The notes under the pieces: model-generated | What the model was told of the DNA's origin: nothing | Seen by the model: only the letters and a program-made list of their open reading frames with translations | Database searches by the model: none | Translations under genes and position numbers: made by a program | NCBI GenBank assembly: GCA_963693365.1 | Contig: CAVNZM010000003.1 | Location: 1,736,001-1,800,000, forward strand | From: Amoebidium appalachense | Taxonomy: Eukaryota; Ichthyosporea | Direction of reading: 5' to 3' | DNA length: 64,000 bases | In this document: piece after piece, positions 1 to 12,281 of the stretch | How positions within the stretch are numbered: position 1 is the stretch's first letter | Layout: each line of letters starts with the position of its first letter

Positions 1-106
<106 letters not shown>

Positions 107-213
107 GCTCAAGAAAAGGGTGCTGTTTGGATGCTCCAAAGAGAGTGTTGTGTATGTACGTGTATATGCGTGTGCGTGCGTGCGTGCCTGTGTTTGTGTG
201 TGTGTGTGTTTGT

Positions 214-245
<32 letters not shown>

Positions 246-674
246 TGTTTTTGTTTGTGCGTGTGTTTGTGTGTTTGTGTGAGCGAGTGTGTTTGTGTGT
301 GTGCGTTTACGGAAGTACACCCGTTGACCATCTGACGTAACTGTGTAACCGTCGTGATATATTGCCATCCCTTTCCACCATCGTTATTTCCGAACCATAG
401 ATTCAAACTTCACCTCGAGTCCCTCAGCGCGTGTGTGTGCTTGTATGTGTATGCCCATATTAATGATCTATTTCTTTTCATTCTGCTCTAGTTATCTGTT
501 TTCCCCCCTTCTTCTTCGCTTTTTGTTGGTGTTTGATTTTTGTGCCCGCTCATGTGCCCGTGCGTGCGTGCATGCTTATGCGAGTGCGTATTTGTGTGTT
601 TGTGTGTGTATGGGAGCACACGTGTGTGTGTGGGGGGGGGGGGGAGGGGGGGGGGGGAGGCGGGGGTTTGTTAC

Positions 675-801
675 TTGAGCCACATTTCAGCCAGCCAGTT
701 TTCAGTGTAGGGGTTGATACTGTGCAGCCAAAGCAAGAGCTGAAGTTTGCGGCCAGGCCCAGACTTGAATTTCTCCAGGGATAGCCTAGCTTCCTCCAAC
801 T
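675..801 (-). CDS. CPT1-like exon: acyltransferase domain, second exon
   Basis: Acceptor atcacgcag, donor CTCAA|gtaaca. It joins in phase 1 to the previous exon (PK-E-LEEARLSLEKF) and ends at NWLAEMWL. Downstream exons would lie left of position 1; nothing between 1 and 674 looks like the next exon. Confidence 0.8.
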
Positions 802-2273
802 CTGCGTGATATTTGGATTCCTATTACCCTCGTTTTCAATTTTCAGCAATGTGTGATGTAAAAATGTGAAAGTTGCCAGCTTTGCACCCCAACTGTGTTT
901 TAGTTGCGTTTGCGTACCCGATGATTGGTCTACGGTATCTTAACCGTTAACATTAAAAAAGCTGAACATATGGAGTTTGTCGAGAGCGATTAATTTCATA
1001 AAATACATTAGTAAATAAACTACCAATGGTGGCGCTGGATTAAAAAGACGAAATACTCCGTGACCGGGCCCAAACGGAGAACGACTTCTTATCAATCAAG
1101 CATCTTTCTGTTCAATATCAGCTCTTACGATTTTATTATAAAGTCACGAACCTTTTGGGGTGAGCAGAGGCTCCACGGCCTTCAGGTACCGTTTGCATGT
1201 GGTGTCCAGATTACCCAATGGGAGACGGGGGAGCGCCGGCTGCAGCGCCATGAGACTCTCATCCGTACCGGCAGACAGAAATTTAACGGCCCTGTGTTAA
1301 AAATTAAAGAGAGATTAAGACTAAAATTAGCTGATGAGAGAAGGGAATCTCGGAACAAAAAAAAAGGGAAAGCAAGAGTACGACGAAGGGCAACCATGTG
1401 TGGAATGTTTTGGTGTTCCTGTTTCTTTCTCTCCACCAATCTTTCTTTTTTCTTATTCTCCTTGTTTTTTTTGTCTTCTTTTTTCTTGGGGGGGGGGGGG
1501 GGGGGGGGGGGGGAGAGATACAAGGAAAGGAGGGGGGGGGGGGGGAGGGTCTCAATATAATCGCAGGAAGAGGGGGAGGGGTGGGGGATCAAAGAGGGAG
1601 GAAGAAAGAAAGAGAAACGACAGAAACAGCACACTCGTGATACAACAGGTGTACCCCAGAATGCCCACTCGATCTTTTTCGCCCGCTAAGAAGGAACTCC
1701 GATGTGACACGTGAGTAGGCGCTCACAAACGTGTGTGTGTGTGTGCGCAGGCGCGGGAACGCGTGCATGTGTGTGTATGTGTGTAAAACGAAAGGGTTGA
1801 GCATCAATATTATTCGCGCGTGCGCACGCGCGTGTGTTTTTGTGTGTGTGTGTGTGTGTGGTAAGTTATATTCTCTATTATATGGGTACAGTAAACCGCA
1901 GTGTGTTTTCCGCGGGGGGGGGGGGGGAGGGGGGGGGGGGGGAGGATCCGTGAACATACACGAAGAACGCCTTGGTGAGACTGGAGTTTGGTGACGTCAT
2001 CCACCCCTTGTACGTCAGCAGCACCCGGAGGAGGGCCAAGCGCACATAGTGAAGCAACGGTGCAAAGGGGTTGAGGGTAAACATAAAGTAGGCTAGGTTG
2101 GCCTGCAGCGCCGAAGCAAATTTGCTCCCGCCACCGTTCGATGGTTTGCTTGCCCCCATGTTGTCTGTAGATGGAGAAATAGCTGCAAAAGAAATGGTCA
2201 ACAACTGTTGCCTATAAGGGAAAAACTAGAGTTTCTTGTGGTCAACAGTAACAGTAACGATCCTCCCCCCTTC

Positions 2274-2311
<38 letters not shown>

Positions 2312-3010
2312 ACCCCCCCCCCCCCCACCCTTTCGGGCCCACCGTGACACCACCCTCTCCCCTGATTTTTTCCCTGGTGAGAGCCTTGACGACGCCGTGC
2401 GCAATGGTGCATTACGTAATGGCTTCCATGCATAGCTGAAGCGGCAAAAAATGCTTCAAACCAATAATAATATCCCATCATAGTGCCGAAGGAGCACTAC
2501 TTGGCCCATAGCAAGATTCCAGGCTGACAGCCATTCTCCCACTGAGAAGATGCGATTCAAGTCAACAGTCAACCGCCAATGCAACTACACACACACCAAT
2601 AAAAGTAGAATCGAAGCCTGCGCTTTATGTATAAGTTGTGAAATGGTCACCCTGCTCGTGTCATGCACTTTTGTAATCATGGGCAGAAAGCGGCGAAAAA
2701 CCATTACGGGTACGCTCATGGCTCACACGAAGGCCATGAGATGGGGAGGGCGTTACACTGAGCCTACAATAGACATAAAGGAAGGGCTAGAGCGTACTGG
2801 TGCATTCCTATATATCAATTTCAGTTTATCGACAATAAAACTAATTTCCAAGCATCGACCGATGGACTTGCAGTGTCACTCAGCCATTTCAAAAACTTGA
2901 AAGGTGCAGGAATTATGCAGATCTCAAAATAGGCGAGGCCGAAATCTTACCTCTTTGTTGCTCACTGACAGGCTGTATTCGCAATTGCTCAGATGTAAGG
3001 AAGGGAAAAG
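675..3010 (-). CDS. Carnitine O-palmitoyltransferase 1-like, N-terminal part (partial gene)
   Basis: Four minus-strand exons with matching splice phases: 3010-2951 (tentative), 2182-1960, 1291-1152 and 801-675. The first clear coding exon has an ATG at 2159-2157, a hydrophobic stretch (LQANLAYFMFTLNPF) and LLTYKGWMTSP. This matches the CPT1 region after its second membrane segment, where the family reads LLSYHGWM. The next exon continues with AVKFLSAG and ALPRLPLGNLDTTCKRYL, matching the CPT family SLPRLPVP...RYLxSVRPL signature. The last exon reads KLQLLLWLHS...NWLAEMWL, matching the family's WWxxxYxxDWWEE segment. CPT1 transfers long-chain acyl groups from CoA to carnitine at the mitochondrial outer membrane. 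The catalytic histidine lies beyond the left edge. The true N-terminus is unsure: ATG 2159 could be the start, or exon 3010-2951 may lead into it in the same frame (…SEQQR/A…). Confidence 0.8.
1152..1291 (-). CDS. CPT1-like exon: PRLPLGNLDTTCKRYL block
   Basis: Acceptor ttaacacag, donor AAAAG|gttcgt. It contains the start of the choline/carnitine acyltransferase domain, ALPRLPLGNLDTTCKRYLKA. This is the most diagnostic exon of the gene. Confidence 0.85.
1960..2182 (-). CDS. CPT1-like exon: membrane segment and KGWM motif
   Basis: Acceptor tttgcag at 2183; donor GT|gtatgt at 1959. The exon starts with two bases of a split codon and ends with two bases that join G of the next exon to give Val (TKAFF-V-AVKFLSAG). 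A nearer donor (TTC|gtgtat) would break the frame. It encodes a polar Ser/Gly-rich start and then a hydrophobic helix ending in LLTYKGWM. Confidence 0.78.
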
Positions 3011-4130
3011 CTGAGAAATAAAAACTATGTGTTGTATGTGTGTGCGTGTGTGTGTGTGTATAATGGATTGTTAGCTGAACAAGATGCAGAGAAGGTAAGA
3101 ATCCACTACCACGGCAAACGAAAAATGTAACAACGAGCGAAAACATTAACGTCGTGTGATGTTCGCGACTGATTTGGCGTGGATTGATTTATATAGCTTG
3201 GTGTTGAAGGGGGGCAAATTGAATGCTTTTCTTGACAGACGCGCGTTGCGTATGTCTGGTACATGTAAGGCTCACCCCGTGGTGAAGACTATCATGTTGA
3301 AAAGGAAAAGAAAAGGAAAAAAAAAAAACAAGGCAATAGATCTAAAGTTTACAGGTAAGAGGGAAAAAATTAAAGAATGATATAACTAAGTTTTGACATG
3401 TTTTCGAACGGGAAGGCTGTAGGCGACACCTGCTAGCCTGGCCCTGCACGACATATCTCAATCCAACCTTTTACTGATGGTTTTACACCCCCTTGGAACT
3501 CCTGTGGATTGGATAATGTGATCTACATTCAAATTGGCAAATAACAAACATAAACACTTTTAGGTAAGTAATAGTATCATTCAGCTAACGCTCAATATAA
3601 CTGCTCCATTCGTATCAATTTGGGTATTTTTACCTCTTCTCTTTTATATTTGCTTGCCCGTGAATTCTATTTACTTTTGACTCTAGACAATAGAGCCTGA
3701 ACCTTCAAAATTATTTGCAGAATCTGTAGCCTCGCAATGATTGGTGGACCTAGTTAGACCGTTTGTAACCCAATAGCAATCAACACTCGCACATTCCAAA
3801 CATCCATATAAAGTAAGTCTGCAAACCGTTAGTGCTTTTTGTAACCCTCCCAGTGCCTTTTATTTTTTTATTTTTTTTATCCCGTTTCACTCCCGGAGGC
3901 ACTGCCTAAGGGGAGCTAACGTCTTCCACAGTAGACACACGAATGTGCTCTCTACATAGTGCAACTATAAGTCAGGATACATAATCCCGACTGTCACTAC
4001 ATATTCTGGCAATTCTTAGCCCACGGGGTTGCCGCAGTCACGCTAGTGGGGATTGAGCAAACTCACTTCAACCAACACCTAGCCAGGAGTGACCCGGGGG
4101 AAAATAAAAGGGTATAAGCAAGAAAAAATG
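3011..4130. other. Unassigned 1.1 kb of plain sequence
   Basis: AT-rich and without long microsatellites or a convincing exon. It could hold the promoter or 5' exons of the minus-strand CPT1-like gene. A 16-base string (accctcccagtgcctt, about 3843) recurs at about 5089 just inside the retroelement reading frame; this may be chance or shared ancestry. Confidence 0.4.
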
Positions 4131-4149
4131 TTCGGAAAGTTAGAAACAA

Positions 4150-4615
4150 TACAATAAGACGAAGCAGTGTGTTCGTGCTGCTCTGCATGGTGGAAAAGAA
4201 AGAAAGAAGAGCAGTGTGTTTGTGCTGCTCGGCATGGTAGAAGACTAGAGCAGGGTGTTGGTGCTGCTCGGCATGGTAGAAGACACTAGAGCAGGGTGTT
4301 GGTGCTGCTCGGCATGGTAGAAGACAATAGAGCAGGGTGTTGGTGCTGCTCGGCATGGTAGAAGACACTAGAGCAGGGTGTTGGTGCTGCTCGGCATGGT
4401 AGAAGACACTAGAGCAGGGTGTTGGTGCTGCTCGGCATGGTAGAAGACACTAGAGCAGGGTGATGGTGCTGCTCGGCATGGTAGAAGACACTAGAGCAGG
4501 GTGATGGTGCTGCTCGGCATGGTAGAAGACACTAGAGCAGGGTGTTGGTGCTGCTCGGCATGGTAGAGGACACTAGAGCAGGGTGTTGGTGCTGCTCGTC
4601 ATGGTGGAAGAAGAC
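4150..4615. repeat. 41-bp minisatellite, about 11 copies
   Basis: Head-to-tail copies of a 41-bp unit (core ggtgttggtgctgctcggca). The T of 'tagagcaggg' recurs every 41 bases (4246, 4287 and on). Central copies are nearly identical and the edge copies diverge. 41 is not a multiple of three, so a coding role is unlikely. Confidence 0.93.
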
Positions 4616-5075
4616 AGCATGAAGTTCGTGCGGCCTATTGGTATTCTTATGTTTTTCTAGAGTTTTTGACGCTTTAGTAAATTTCGTTTTTCCTGACAAA
4701 GTGCCCATGTCGCAAAACTAATAACTCGTGTTGTACTAGTCCTACGGCAACGGCTCAAACACGGCCATGTTGCCAGCGTTTGGCTCTATGCAATGGTGTG
4801 CATGCCGCCCCTTGTGCGTAAATGTGGTGGAGTGTGGATGCAGCGGCGCACGGCCGTTTACGAAACACGTGTCGTGTTTTGTGCCTGGTCGCGATGGCCC
4901 TGTGCGTGTTAAAATTTAAGAGAATAGGAATGTGCAAAATGCGCATCTTGATTGGTTGCATTTTATCTGATGAGCCCGGAGTGGCGATCTTATTGGATAG
5001 TTAACTGCTATTTTTAAGGAATCATACTGCTTGTTCACCGATCACATATGGTTTTGATGTGATCGGGAGCCCGAC

Positions 5076-6409
5076 ATGGCGCGACTGACCCTCCCAGTGC
5101 CTTGTTGCTTGCTATCAGCTGCCCTCCTTGCCCGTACCCCTAGACGCCTGCAAAGATTGTTCGATGTAGTGTCAGAGTGGTGCAAGGCAAACCTTATGAT
5201 CCTTAACATAGACAAATGTGGTGTTCTTGTACCTGATATAGCTAACAATTTACACACATTTACATTATCATCTAAACCTGTACCTATAGTTCCAGAATAC
5301 AAATATCTTGGTGTTCCGGTTGATTCTGTTGGTGTTATGTTTCCCCATATGGTCGAAAAGAGGGTAGAGTTGGCTCGTAAGCGGTTAGCTTTCTTCTCGG
5401 CTAATATTTTTAAAGACACACCCCTCCATCCTTCTATTAGACTTACATTTATTCGCACTTTTGTCTTCCCGGCATGTGAATATGGTTTACCCCTTCTCGC
5501 CGCTTGGATCAAGAAAGAGAGAACTAGAGCGCTTAAACCCTTGGCAAATTTCCTTGAAGCAGAAGTTGCCTCCTTTCTATCTAACAACTGTTGTAAACCT
5601 GGGCCTGTAACGCTCTCGATATATGGTCTGGTCCCAATAGCTGCTAGAGTATCCTATCTCGCGCTGAAATTCAATAAGCACATAAGCCGCTTAAAGAAGT
5701 ATTTGCCCTCCCACCCTCTCTTCTCTATCCGACCTGTCCCCTCCTCACCTCTCCCCTCTTTCCTCCCCTCTCTCTCCCCTTCTCCCCTGGGCACAAATAC
5801 AAATAAACCCCGCAATAGTGTGTGTGTGACTTTGGACTGCCACTTACTTATTAAACATGTACACAATCACAAGATAATCACGCAATATAACAAATGGAAA
5901 AAGATACCACACGACACTAGACCCGATGAAAGCATACACCTTGAAAAACTAAGCCTTATGTCTCGTTTTATATATACTGACCGCCTCAACCATATTGCCA
6001 AATATGGCACTCGCAAGTGTATAACACCTAAATACATATTACCTTCCTGTAGAACTGGTCTTTCTCTAGCTGATGGTATTATTGATCAATTACCACGCTT
6101 TTACTGTACACGTGCTATACAGTGGAGATCTAATAAGTATAAGGTGGCATCATTTGCATGCCCAAACAACACACACACACACCAGTTTAACCGGTCATGT
6201 ATCGCCAAATGTAGTTTGATAGACCACATAATACCGCAACACACACACGTCACATTCACAACAGACACCCAGAAAGATAGCCTACCTGTAAATTACAACA
6301 TCCTTGATTTTATACTAAACACGCGTAACTACGACCTGTTTATTAGATGTATTGATTGGCTTGAGAAACACATCACTACAAAATTATAGCGCACGCGCAC
6401 ACACACACA

Positions 6410-6460
<51 letters not shown>

Positions 6461-6492
6461 CCAGCTGATACCGAGTGTCCCGAGGGGAGCCC

Positions 6493-6550
<58 letters not shown>
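5076..6550 (+). mobile_element. 5'-truncated non-LTR retrotransposon (reverse transcriptase C-terminal part)
   Basis: A 437-codon open frame (5076-6389) is followed by a (CA)n tract (about 6391-6459) and a run of 54 A (6497-6550), the layout of a LINE 3' end. Residues around 20-80 (LLARTPRRLQRLFDVVSEWC, then LNIDKCGV and YKYLGVPVD) match the thumb-side region following the YADD box of LINE reverse transcriptases. The rest is a C-terminal domain with Cys/His and FNR...C residues near the end. The catalytic YADD is missing: the sequence before LLARTP looks like a damaged remnant. So this copy begins at about the catalytic box and is dead on arrival. The uninterrupted frame downstream suggests a fairly recent insertion. 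A target-site duplication was not identified. Confidence 0.85.
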
Positions 6551-6551
<1 letters not shown>

Positions 6552-8998
6552 GGGGAACCCCAACTAATTGATTTCTCCTTGTAGTCTTTATGGTGTCTCG
6601 TAGAGAAAGTAAACCCTGATATATAGTCACCACCCGACATCTATGTACGTGATCATGATATACCGCTGAGGGGATATTCCGAGCAAAACCCCCCCCCCCC
6701 CATACCTGAGACTGGTTCTCTTTGCCTCGAGTAAACAGCGTAAACCCCCAAACAATATCACCCGTGCGCCAATTGAGCCCTTTACACAAACGGGAACTTC
6801 AAAAGCTTTCCCAAACCAAGCAGAGAATGTGGATAGAAACACGTGCCGTTTGGGAACTGAGTTTGCCCTCGCTATCTCCGAATGTCGCGTTTCCTATGCA
6901 CGACGTTTCGGAAGCCAGAGACTTGAACAAGGCCTCCTAGAGTGTAGAGGCTGGGACATGCATATGTATACGTATGTAGATCAAGTGGGTGTCCCAAGCT
7001 TGGACTCAACGACATTCTTCGTTTTGTTTTGACACTACCGTAGCGATGGGATGCAAGCAGAGGGTTATTTTGTTACTGTATGCTGCTGCACTTTTCGTGG
7101 GTTAGGGATCCGGAAGGGGAGGAGGGAGAGCGAAGAAGAAATGTTTAGAAAGGTACCGGCGACATATCTCGTGGAAGGTATTGCTAGGGGTTTTCGGCAG
7201 AATAGGTCGTGTGCACCTTTCTTTCTCTGCTTTCCGATTGTTGATGTTTTTCTGGCACAGCTATCTCTGGATAGGACGGACGTGGAAGGGGATAGGTAGA
7301 AATACACAGACTCTGAGAGAGAAACAAGGCAGAGTGAGGACGAGGGGCGGGGGAGGGAAGGGGAGAGGGGGGGGGGGGGGGGGGGGGGGAGGGTTAGGTG
7401 TGGGAAGACGGAGAAGAAGGGAACAGACATTTTGCCCCGAGGAAGGGCATGGAAGGCGAAACCAAGAAAGAAGTAAAAAGAGAGAGAGAAAAAAGGCGCT
7501 GGAGGGGGGGGGGGGGGGGGGGAGGGAGGGGGTGGAGGAAGTGGGGGGGGGGGGGGGGGGGGGGGGGGGGCTTCTGTCTGCCACTGGTATGTCCATCACT
7601 TCGATTATAGCTATCCGTGTAGTACGCAATGCTTCTATTCAGTCATAAATCCAAGAACTATTAAAATGTTAAAAACAATGATCATCGGAAGTTCTAAGAG
7701 GTGCAGGCATGCTTGTGCCGAGGATTCGAAGGGCTGAGAAGATGAAAAAGGATCTTGTCCATCCGTCAGAAAACTTCGTAATTACTATTGTTGTCCTCCA
7801 AAATTATCCCCCCCGATCCCGACCGGAGTCTCCCTCTCCCCATTACCCCTCTAACTTCCCCCTCGGTTCCCCTCCCTCCCCTCCCCTCCCAACTTTCCCC
7901 CCACCCCATCCCCCCATTCGCTTCCCCTCACCCTCTCTGACGGCCTTGCAGGGCATTGTAAACACACACACGTGTTCAAGAACACACCCACCCGTTCACA
8001 CCACTGGATCCACATACACTCCTTTCCAGACACACGTGTTGACACAAATTTGAAGCACACCCACACGCGCACACACGCGTTGTTGAAATGGCAGGAAAAA
8101 GGCAAGGTAAAGAAGAAGAAAAAATGTGGCATTCCGCCTCCTCTTTTCCCCCTAGCAAAAACATTTGCTGTGTTCCTTCTTTCTCCCCCCCACCCCCACC
8201 CCTCACCTCACCCCACCCCACCCCACACCCCCGGGCCCACCGGGGGTGAAAAGAGAGAGGGCGGGGAAAAGGGGCGGTACACATTTGCAAGCTTCTTCAC
8301 AATACCGGGGCCTGGGGCTCATAATAGTTTTCACTAAGTGGATGTACCATACACATGCACGCACACCAATCCCCCCCCCCCCCAACCCTCCCCCCCGCCC
8401 GGCCCGCCTGTCCGCCCCCGCCCCGCCCCTATTAATCTGCTTATGCAAAAGCACAGCGGCTTGCAACCTTCATCATCGGCCCTATCTATTCAGCATGCAT
8501 TCCCCAAGCAAAAACATATCCCATGCACCCAATACACTGGCATCCGTTCTCTCTAAATGATCATCCGTCCCTGTATTCCCCCCCTTCCCCCCTCCCCCCC
8601 CCCCCCCCCCCCCCCCCCCCGGCGCCCCCCTGATGGGTACCCACCCATGCTCAAGTGTAGTAGAACCTGAGTTGTGTTTAGTTGACGAGGTGCCCGGGTC
8701 AAACCTCGGGTACTTTGGGGTCCCGCTGATTATTGTCTCTGCTTATTTGTCATGCATACTTAACTGTGCATGCTATACAATCTATATCAATGTTTTGTCC
8801 GTCTCGTTATGAACGTGTGCCTTTTACTCTGTAACCCAATCTAAACCCCCGCTTTTCCTTTCCCCGTCCCCTCGTCCCCATCCCCCCCCCCCCCCTCCCC
8901 CCCCCCCCCCATTTTTCTTCTGCATACTTATGTGTAATTTGCACTCTGCGTCGTAAACTTGTATTCCTTACTTTGTACACCTTTTTTTGACACACACC

Positions 8999-9029
<31 letters not shown>

Positions 9030-9072
9030 TTCCTCACCCCCCCCTTCCCCACCCCTCCTCTCCCACCTACAG
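6551..9072. other. Intergenic/intronic stretch with poly(G)/poly(C) tracts, no firm gene
   Basis: Mostly low-complexity G-rich (7369-7570) and C-rich (7800-7930, 8597-8620, 9000-9028) tracts around short unique islands. An island at 6700-6850 reads openly on the minus strand and ends at a good donor-like site (AGTCTCAG|gtatgg). One at 7706-7780 is open on the plus strand. Neither resembles a known family. Upstream exons of the aspartic protease at 9073 should lie here, but I cannot recognise a DTG/DSG catalytic exon. Confidence 0.35.
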
Positions 9073-9312
9073 AGATCACTCTTCCCACCCGTACAAATCG
9101 AACTTCAAGGAGTATCCCTACATATCTCCCCCGAGCACTATCTCGTGCCATCCCCACCAACACATTCATGGTTTGGATAATCAAATTCGACAAGGCGGAT
9201 TTCAACATTTTGGGTGATGTTGCACTCATGTGGAGGTGGGTGTGGCACGATAGGAGAAATCAGAGGGTGGGATTTGCTGACGTCAAGAGAGACTGCAGGG
9301 AGATTTCTTGTG
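9073..9312 (+). CDS. Aspartic protease, C-terminal exon (partial, apparent frameshift)
   Basis: After a pyrimidine-rich acceptor (cccacctacag) the frame encodes LFPPVQIELQGVSLHISPEH, which fits the strand before the flap-side Tyr in pepsin/nepenthesin-type enzymes. Then, in a frame offset by one base, comes NILGDVALMWRWVWHDRRNQ followed by RVGFADVKRDC. This second block matches the family's ILGDVFxRxxYxVFDRxNxRVGFA element residue for residue in spacing. Both blocks are plus strand but in different frames, and the first stops at 9176-9180. So one base is missing around 9160-9178, by mutation or sequencing error. The second frame alone would also be open across the exon, giving an N-terminal half without family resemblance. 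Donor TGTG|gtagct closes the exon. Catalytic DTG/DSG exons were not found. Confidence 0.55.
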
Positions 9313-9334
9313 GTAGCTATTTGCCTTCTGGCCC

Positions 9335-9367
<33 letters not shown>

Positions 9368-9515
9368 ACTGCCCCCTTTTCTTCTTCTCCCCCCCACCCC
9401 CTTCCCGCCTCAACCAATCAACATAGACGCACGGAAATGTTCCCCAAAAGAAGGGTAGTGTTAACACTTCAGCCCCCCTTCCCTCTAAGCACACAAACGT
9501 TGCGCATCCCCCCTT

Positions 9516-9549
<34 letters not shown>

Positions 9550-9776
9550 GAAAACACAAAAACACACACACAAAAATAACAATAACAACAAACACACGGC
9601 CATTTTGCACCTCCCCATCACGTCTTCTGTTCAACTCTTCCCCATCACGTCCTCGCCACCACCTTCACTCCCAAACAAACCCCCTCCCCCCTCCCCCCTC
9701 TTCCCGCCCCTCCCCCTCCGTCCCTCCCTCCCCTCCCCCCCCCCCCCCCCCAGCCCCCCCCCCTCCTCCCCCCCCC

Positions 9777-9811
<35 letters not shown>

Positions 9812-9951
9812 CCCCACTCCCCCTCTGCCTCCCCCCCCCCCCCCCCCCCTTCGAGAATGGCCCCTGCTTACGCTTTTTTGATCGCTCTGCAACTTCTGCA
9901 TTGCGCTGTCAGTCGTAAATATGTACTTCGTATTCTCGTATTAGCACATTC

Positions 9952-9992
<41 letters not shown>

Positions 9993-10403
9993 AAAAAAAA
10001 AGAAAGAAAGAAAATGAAAATGAAACCCCCCCCCCCCCCTCCCCACCCCCCACCCCCTCCCCCCACCCCCACAGTGTGTGGCAGTGAGCTGTAGCAACTC
10101 TGCCATCAACACACACGGCAACCGTCTCATACGTCTCATAACATGAGGAAAGATTCGGACTGCAACACCAAAAATGCCCCAATTCGGAGGCAGGACGGCG
10201 TGCAGACAGACACACCTGGCTTGCCGTGTAACTTGGCGTGTGGGGGCGCTCCCCCGCGTTGGCGCCTGGGTGCACGCACACACACACACTGTCACACACA
10301 CACTGTGATGATACACAACCACACACACAATTACAAGAACAGTTCCCAGATATGTATCCTGCCATTTTCTTCAGCAGCTGATAGAGATATACTCAAAAGT
10401 AAC

Positions 10404-10436
<33 letters not shown>

Positions 10437-10460
10437 CCACCCGCCCGCCCGCCCGCCCCG

Positions 10461-10492
<32 letters not shown>

Positions 10493-10757
10493 ATCCCTCC
10501 AAAATAAAAATAAAAATAAAACAAAACAATTTAAATCAGGGAAAGAGAGAAACAACAAAAAAGAAACAAATTCGAATAATAACTTGACTGCATCAATACG
10601 TGTATAAGGTACTCATGACACAGCGACCTTACCACCACAGAAATCCAACAGTTAAGTAGACGGTCGGTCACATATGTAGGATTCGGTTTTTGATCATTAG
10701 TAAGTAAACTGACAATTATTTACTTCAAGATACTTGATTGAAATGTATTATATAGAT
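9313..10757. other. Poly(C)-rich stretch without a firm gene
   Basis: Dominated by poly(C) runs (9338-9367, 9738-9849, 9953-9982, 10405-10434, 10458-10492), several directly followed by poly(A). A short ORF at 9857 begins with a hydrophobic MAPAYAFLIALQLLHCAVS, which looks like a signal peptide or membrane segment but has no supporting splice context. The 10.1-10.25 kb island reads openly on the minus strand after a gtgttgcag acceptor-like site. I cannot assign either. Confidence 0.3.
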
Positions 10758-12228
10758 TTAGCCACATTTAGCCTCAATTCGGCATATGTGAGCAGCAGTT
10801 GGCTCTAGCATAGTCACGAAATGCTGTAAACCTGTTTCTGGATATCTTTCATGGCACATGCGATAGACACCAATTACCTTCTTTAATTCATTACCACTTG
10901 ATACCATCTGAGTAAAGACGCGTAACGTGTACCTGTGTTCTTGCTGGTGCGCAGCTTCCCCCCCCCCCCCCCCCCCCCCAATCCTCCCAACCCCCCAACT
11001 CACGTTTCGACCTGTAGAGAGAGGTCAACCAAGCAGGAGCACACCCAATGTGACAGAGTGTGTGCTGAATGACGCCCACTGCAAAGGGGAAACACATGTC
11101 GTGTACGTAGGTGCAATGGCTTGGCAATCGAGGCCATCACAGGTACCACTCTACCGTGACATGACGGTTTCCAGTAAAACGACCTAAAGAATGCAACACC
11201 ATACTGTCCTGCAGTGCTACATCCTAATAACATTGAGCATAATATCACAGAGCCACAAAAAAAAGATCCTAAAAGTAACTTTGTATCAAGTCTATCCACC
11301 GTGACATCCACACACCCACAACCCAACCACCCCCACGCAACACCCAGCCCACACATCATATACATATCATAACAGGGGTAGGCCGAATATAGGATTACGT
11401 GGATTTCGGTTGCAACCAGCTAGAATCTTAAAATCCAGACCACCCTAGCCCACAAGCACAAAGGATTAAATCTTAATTTTCATACACTCCTTCTTTCTTT
11501 TCTCTTCCCGTTTTTTCTGCCTTTTCGAGTTATTATCATACGCAGTATAAGTTTCTTTCTCGTTCTGAGAAAGAAAACCATCCGTACGGTAAAACTCAGT
11601 CTGCATGTGTTATGTTCCTTAGGCAACACCGTACTGATCATTATCACTCTTTGGGGGCTTTGGCAGGATACATTTCTCCTGCTGTGCGTATGGATACCAC
11701 CTTAGTAGATACGTCTGTATGGTGTTCTAAGTTGCATGGGAAGTTGTGCAGTGGCATTGTAATTCTTGTATGGCATCGCCGTTGGTGCCACTTTTGTGCT
11801 GAACTTTTTAATCGAAAGCATGTTGATAGGTGTGAGTTTTTATGTCGCGTTTTGCCTCTTTCCCTACGGGTGTCTGCTACATTGGCTGGCAACGTGAACA
11901 CTTTAGACTTTCTGTTGAATTCTGTTGGTCGTCACATTGAGTAATGATGTGATTTTCACACATTCATCAGGTATCTCAGTATGCACTTGTTACTAGATAA
12001 TTCGTGGAAGTTTTTATTGCCTCCTAAGTATGCCGTGCATACTTGCATATCTTTCCGTTGAATAATTCCAGTCAAAAGAAAAAAGAAAAGTTCATATCAT
12101 CATTTGTGGCTAGCCAGCTAGAATTTTAGGTTTTCCAAAATTCCTAGCGATAGAATATTATATTCGGAAATGAATCTAGACTACCCCTGTACACCCCCAT
12201 CCCCACACACTTCCATTCCTCCCCCCCC

Positions 12229-12281
<53 letters not shown>

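Noticed and set aside
4150-4615. Minisatellite considered as a CRISPR-like array or coding repeat
   Set aside because: Units are contiguous without unique spacers, and 41 bp is not a multiple of three; it is a eukaryotic minisatellite.
8641-8720. tRNA-like T-arm (cccgggtcaaacctcggg)
   Set aside because: The loop is eight bases, and there is no acceptor or anticodon stem around it.
8681-8810. Plus-strand open stretch reading VDEVPGSNLGYFGVPLIIVS
   Set aside because: Hydrophobic and open, but without a pyrimidine-rich acceptor or phase link to the protease exon; probably chance.
8807-9229. Minus-strand frame beginning MSATSPKMLKSALSNLIIQ opposite the aspartic protease exon
   Set aside because: It looks protein-like and ends at a donor-like site. 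But the plus strand of the same DNA carries the ILGDV…RVGFA aspartic protease signature with correct spacing and a better acceptor.
9437-10087. Pro-rich 216-codon frame and its Gly-rich antisense
   Set aside because: Translation of poly(C)/poly(G) tracts; no splice or family support.
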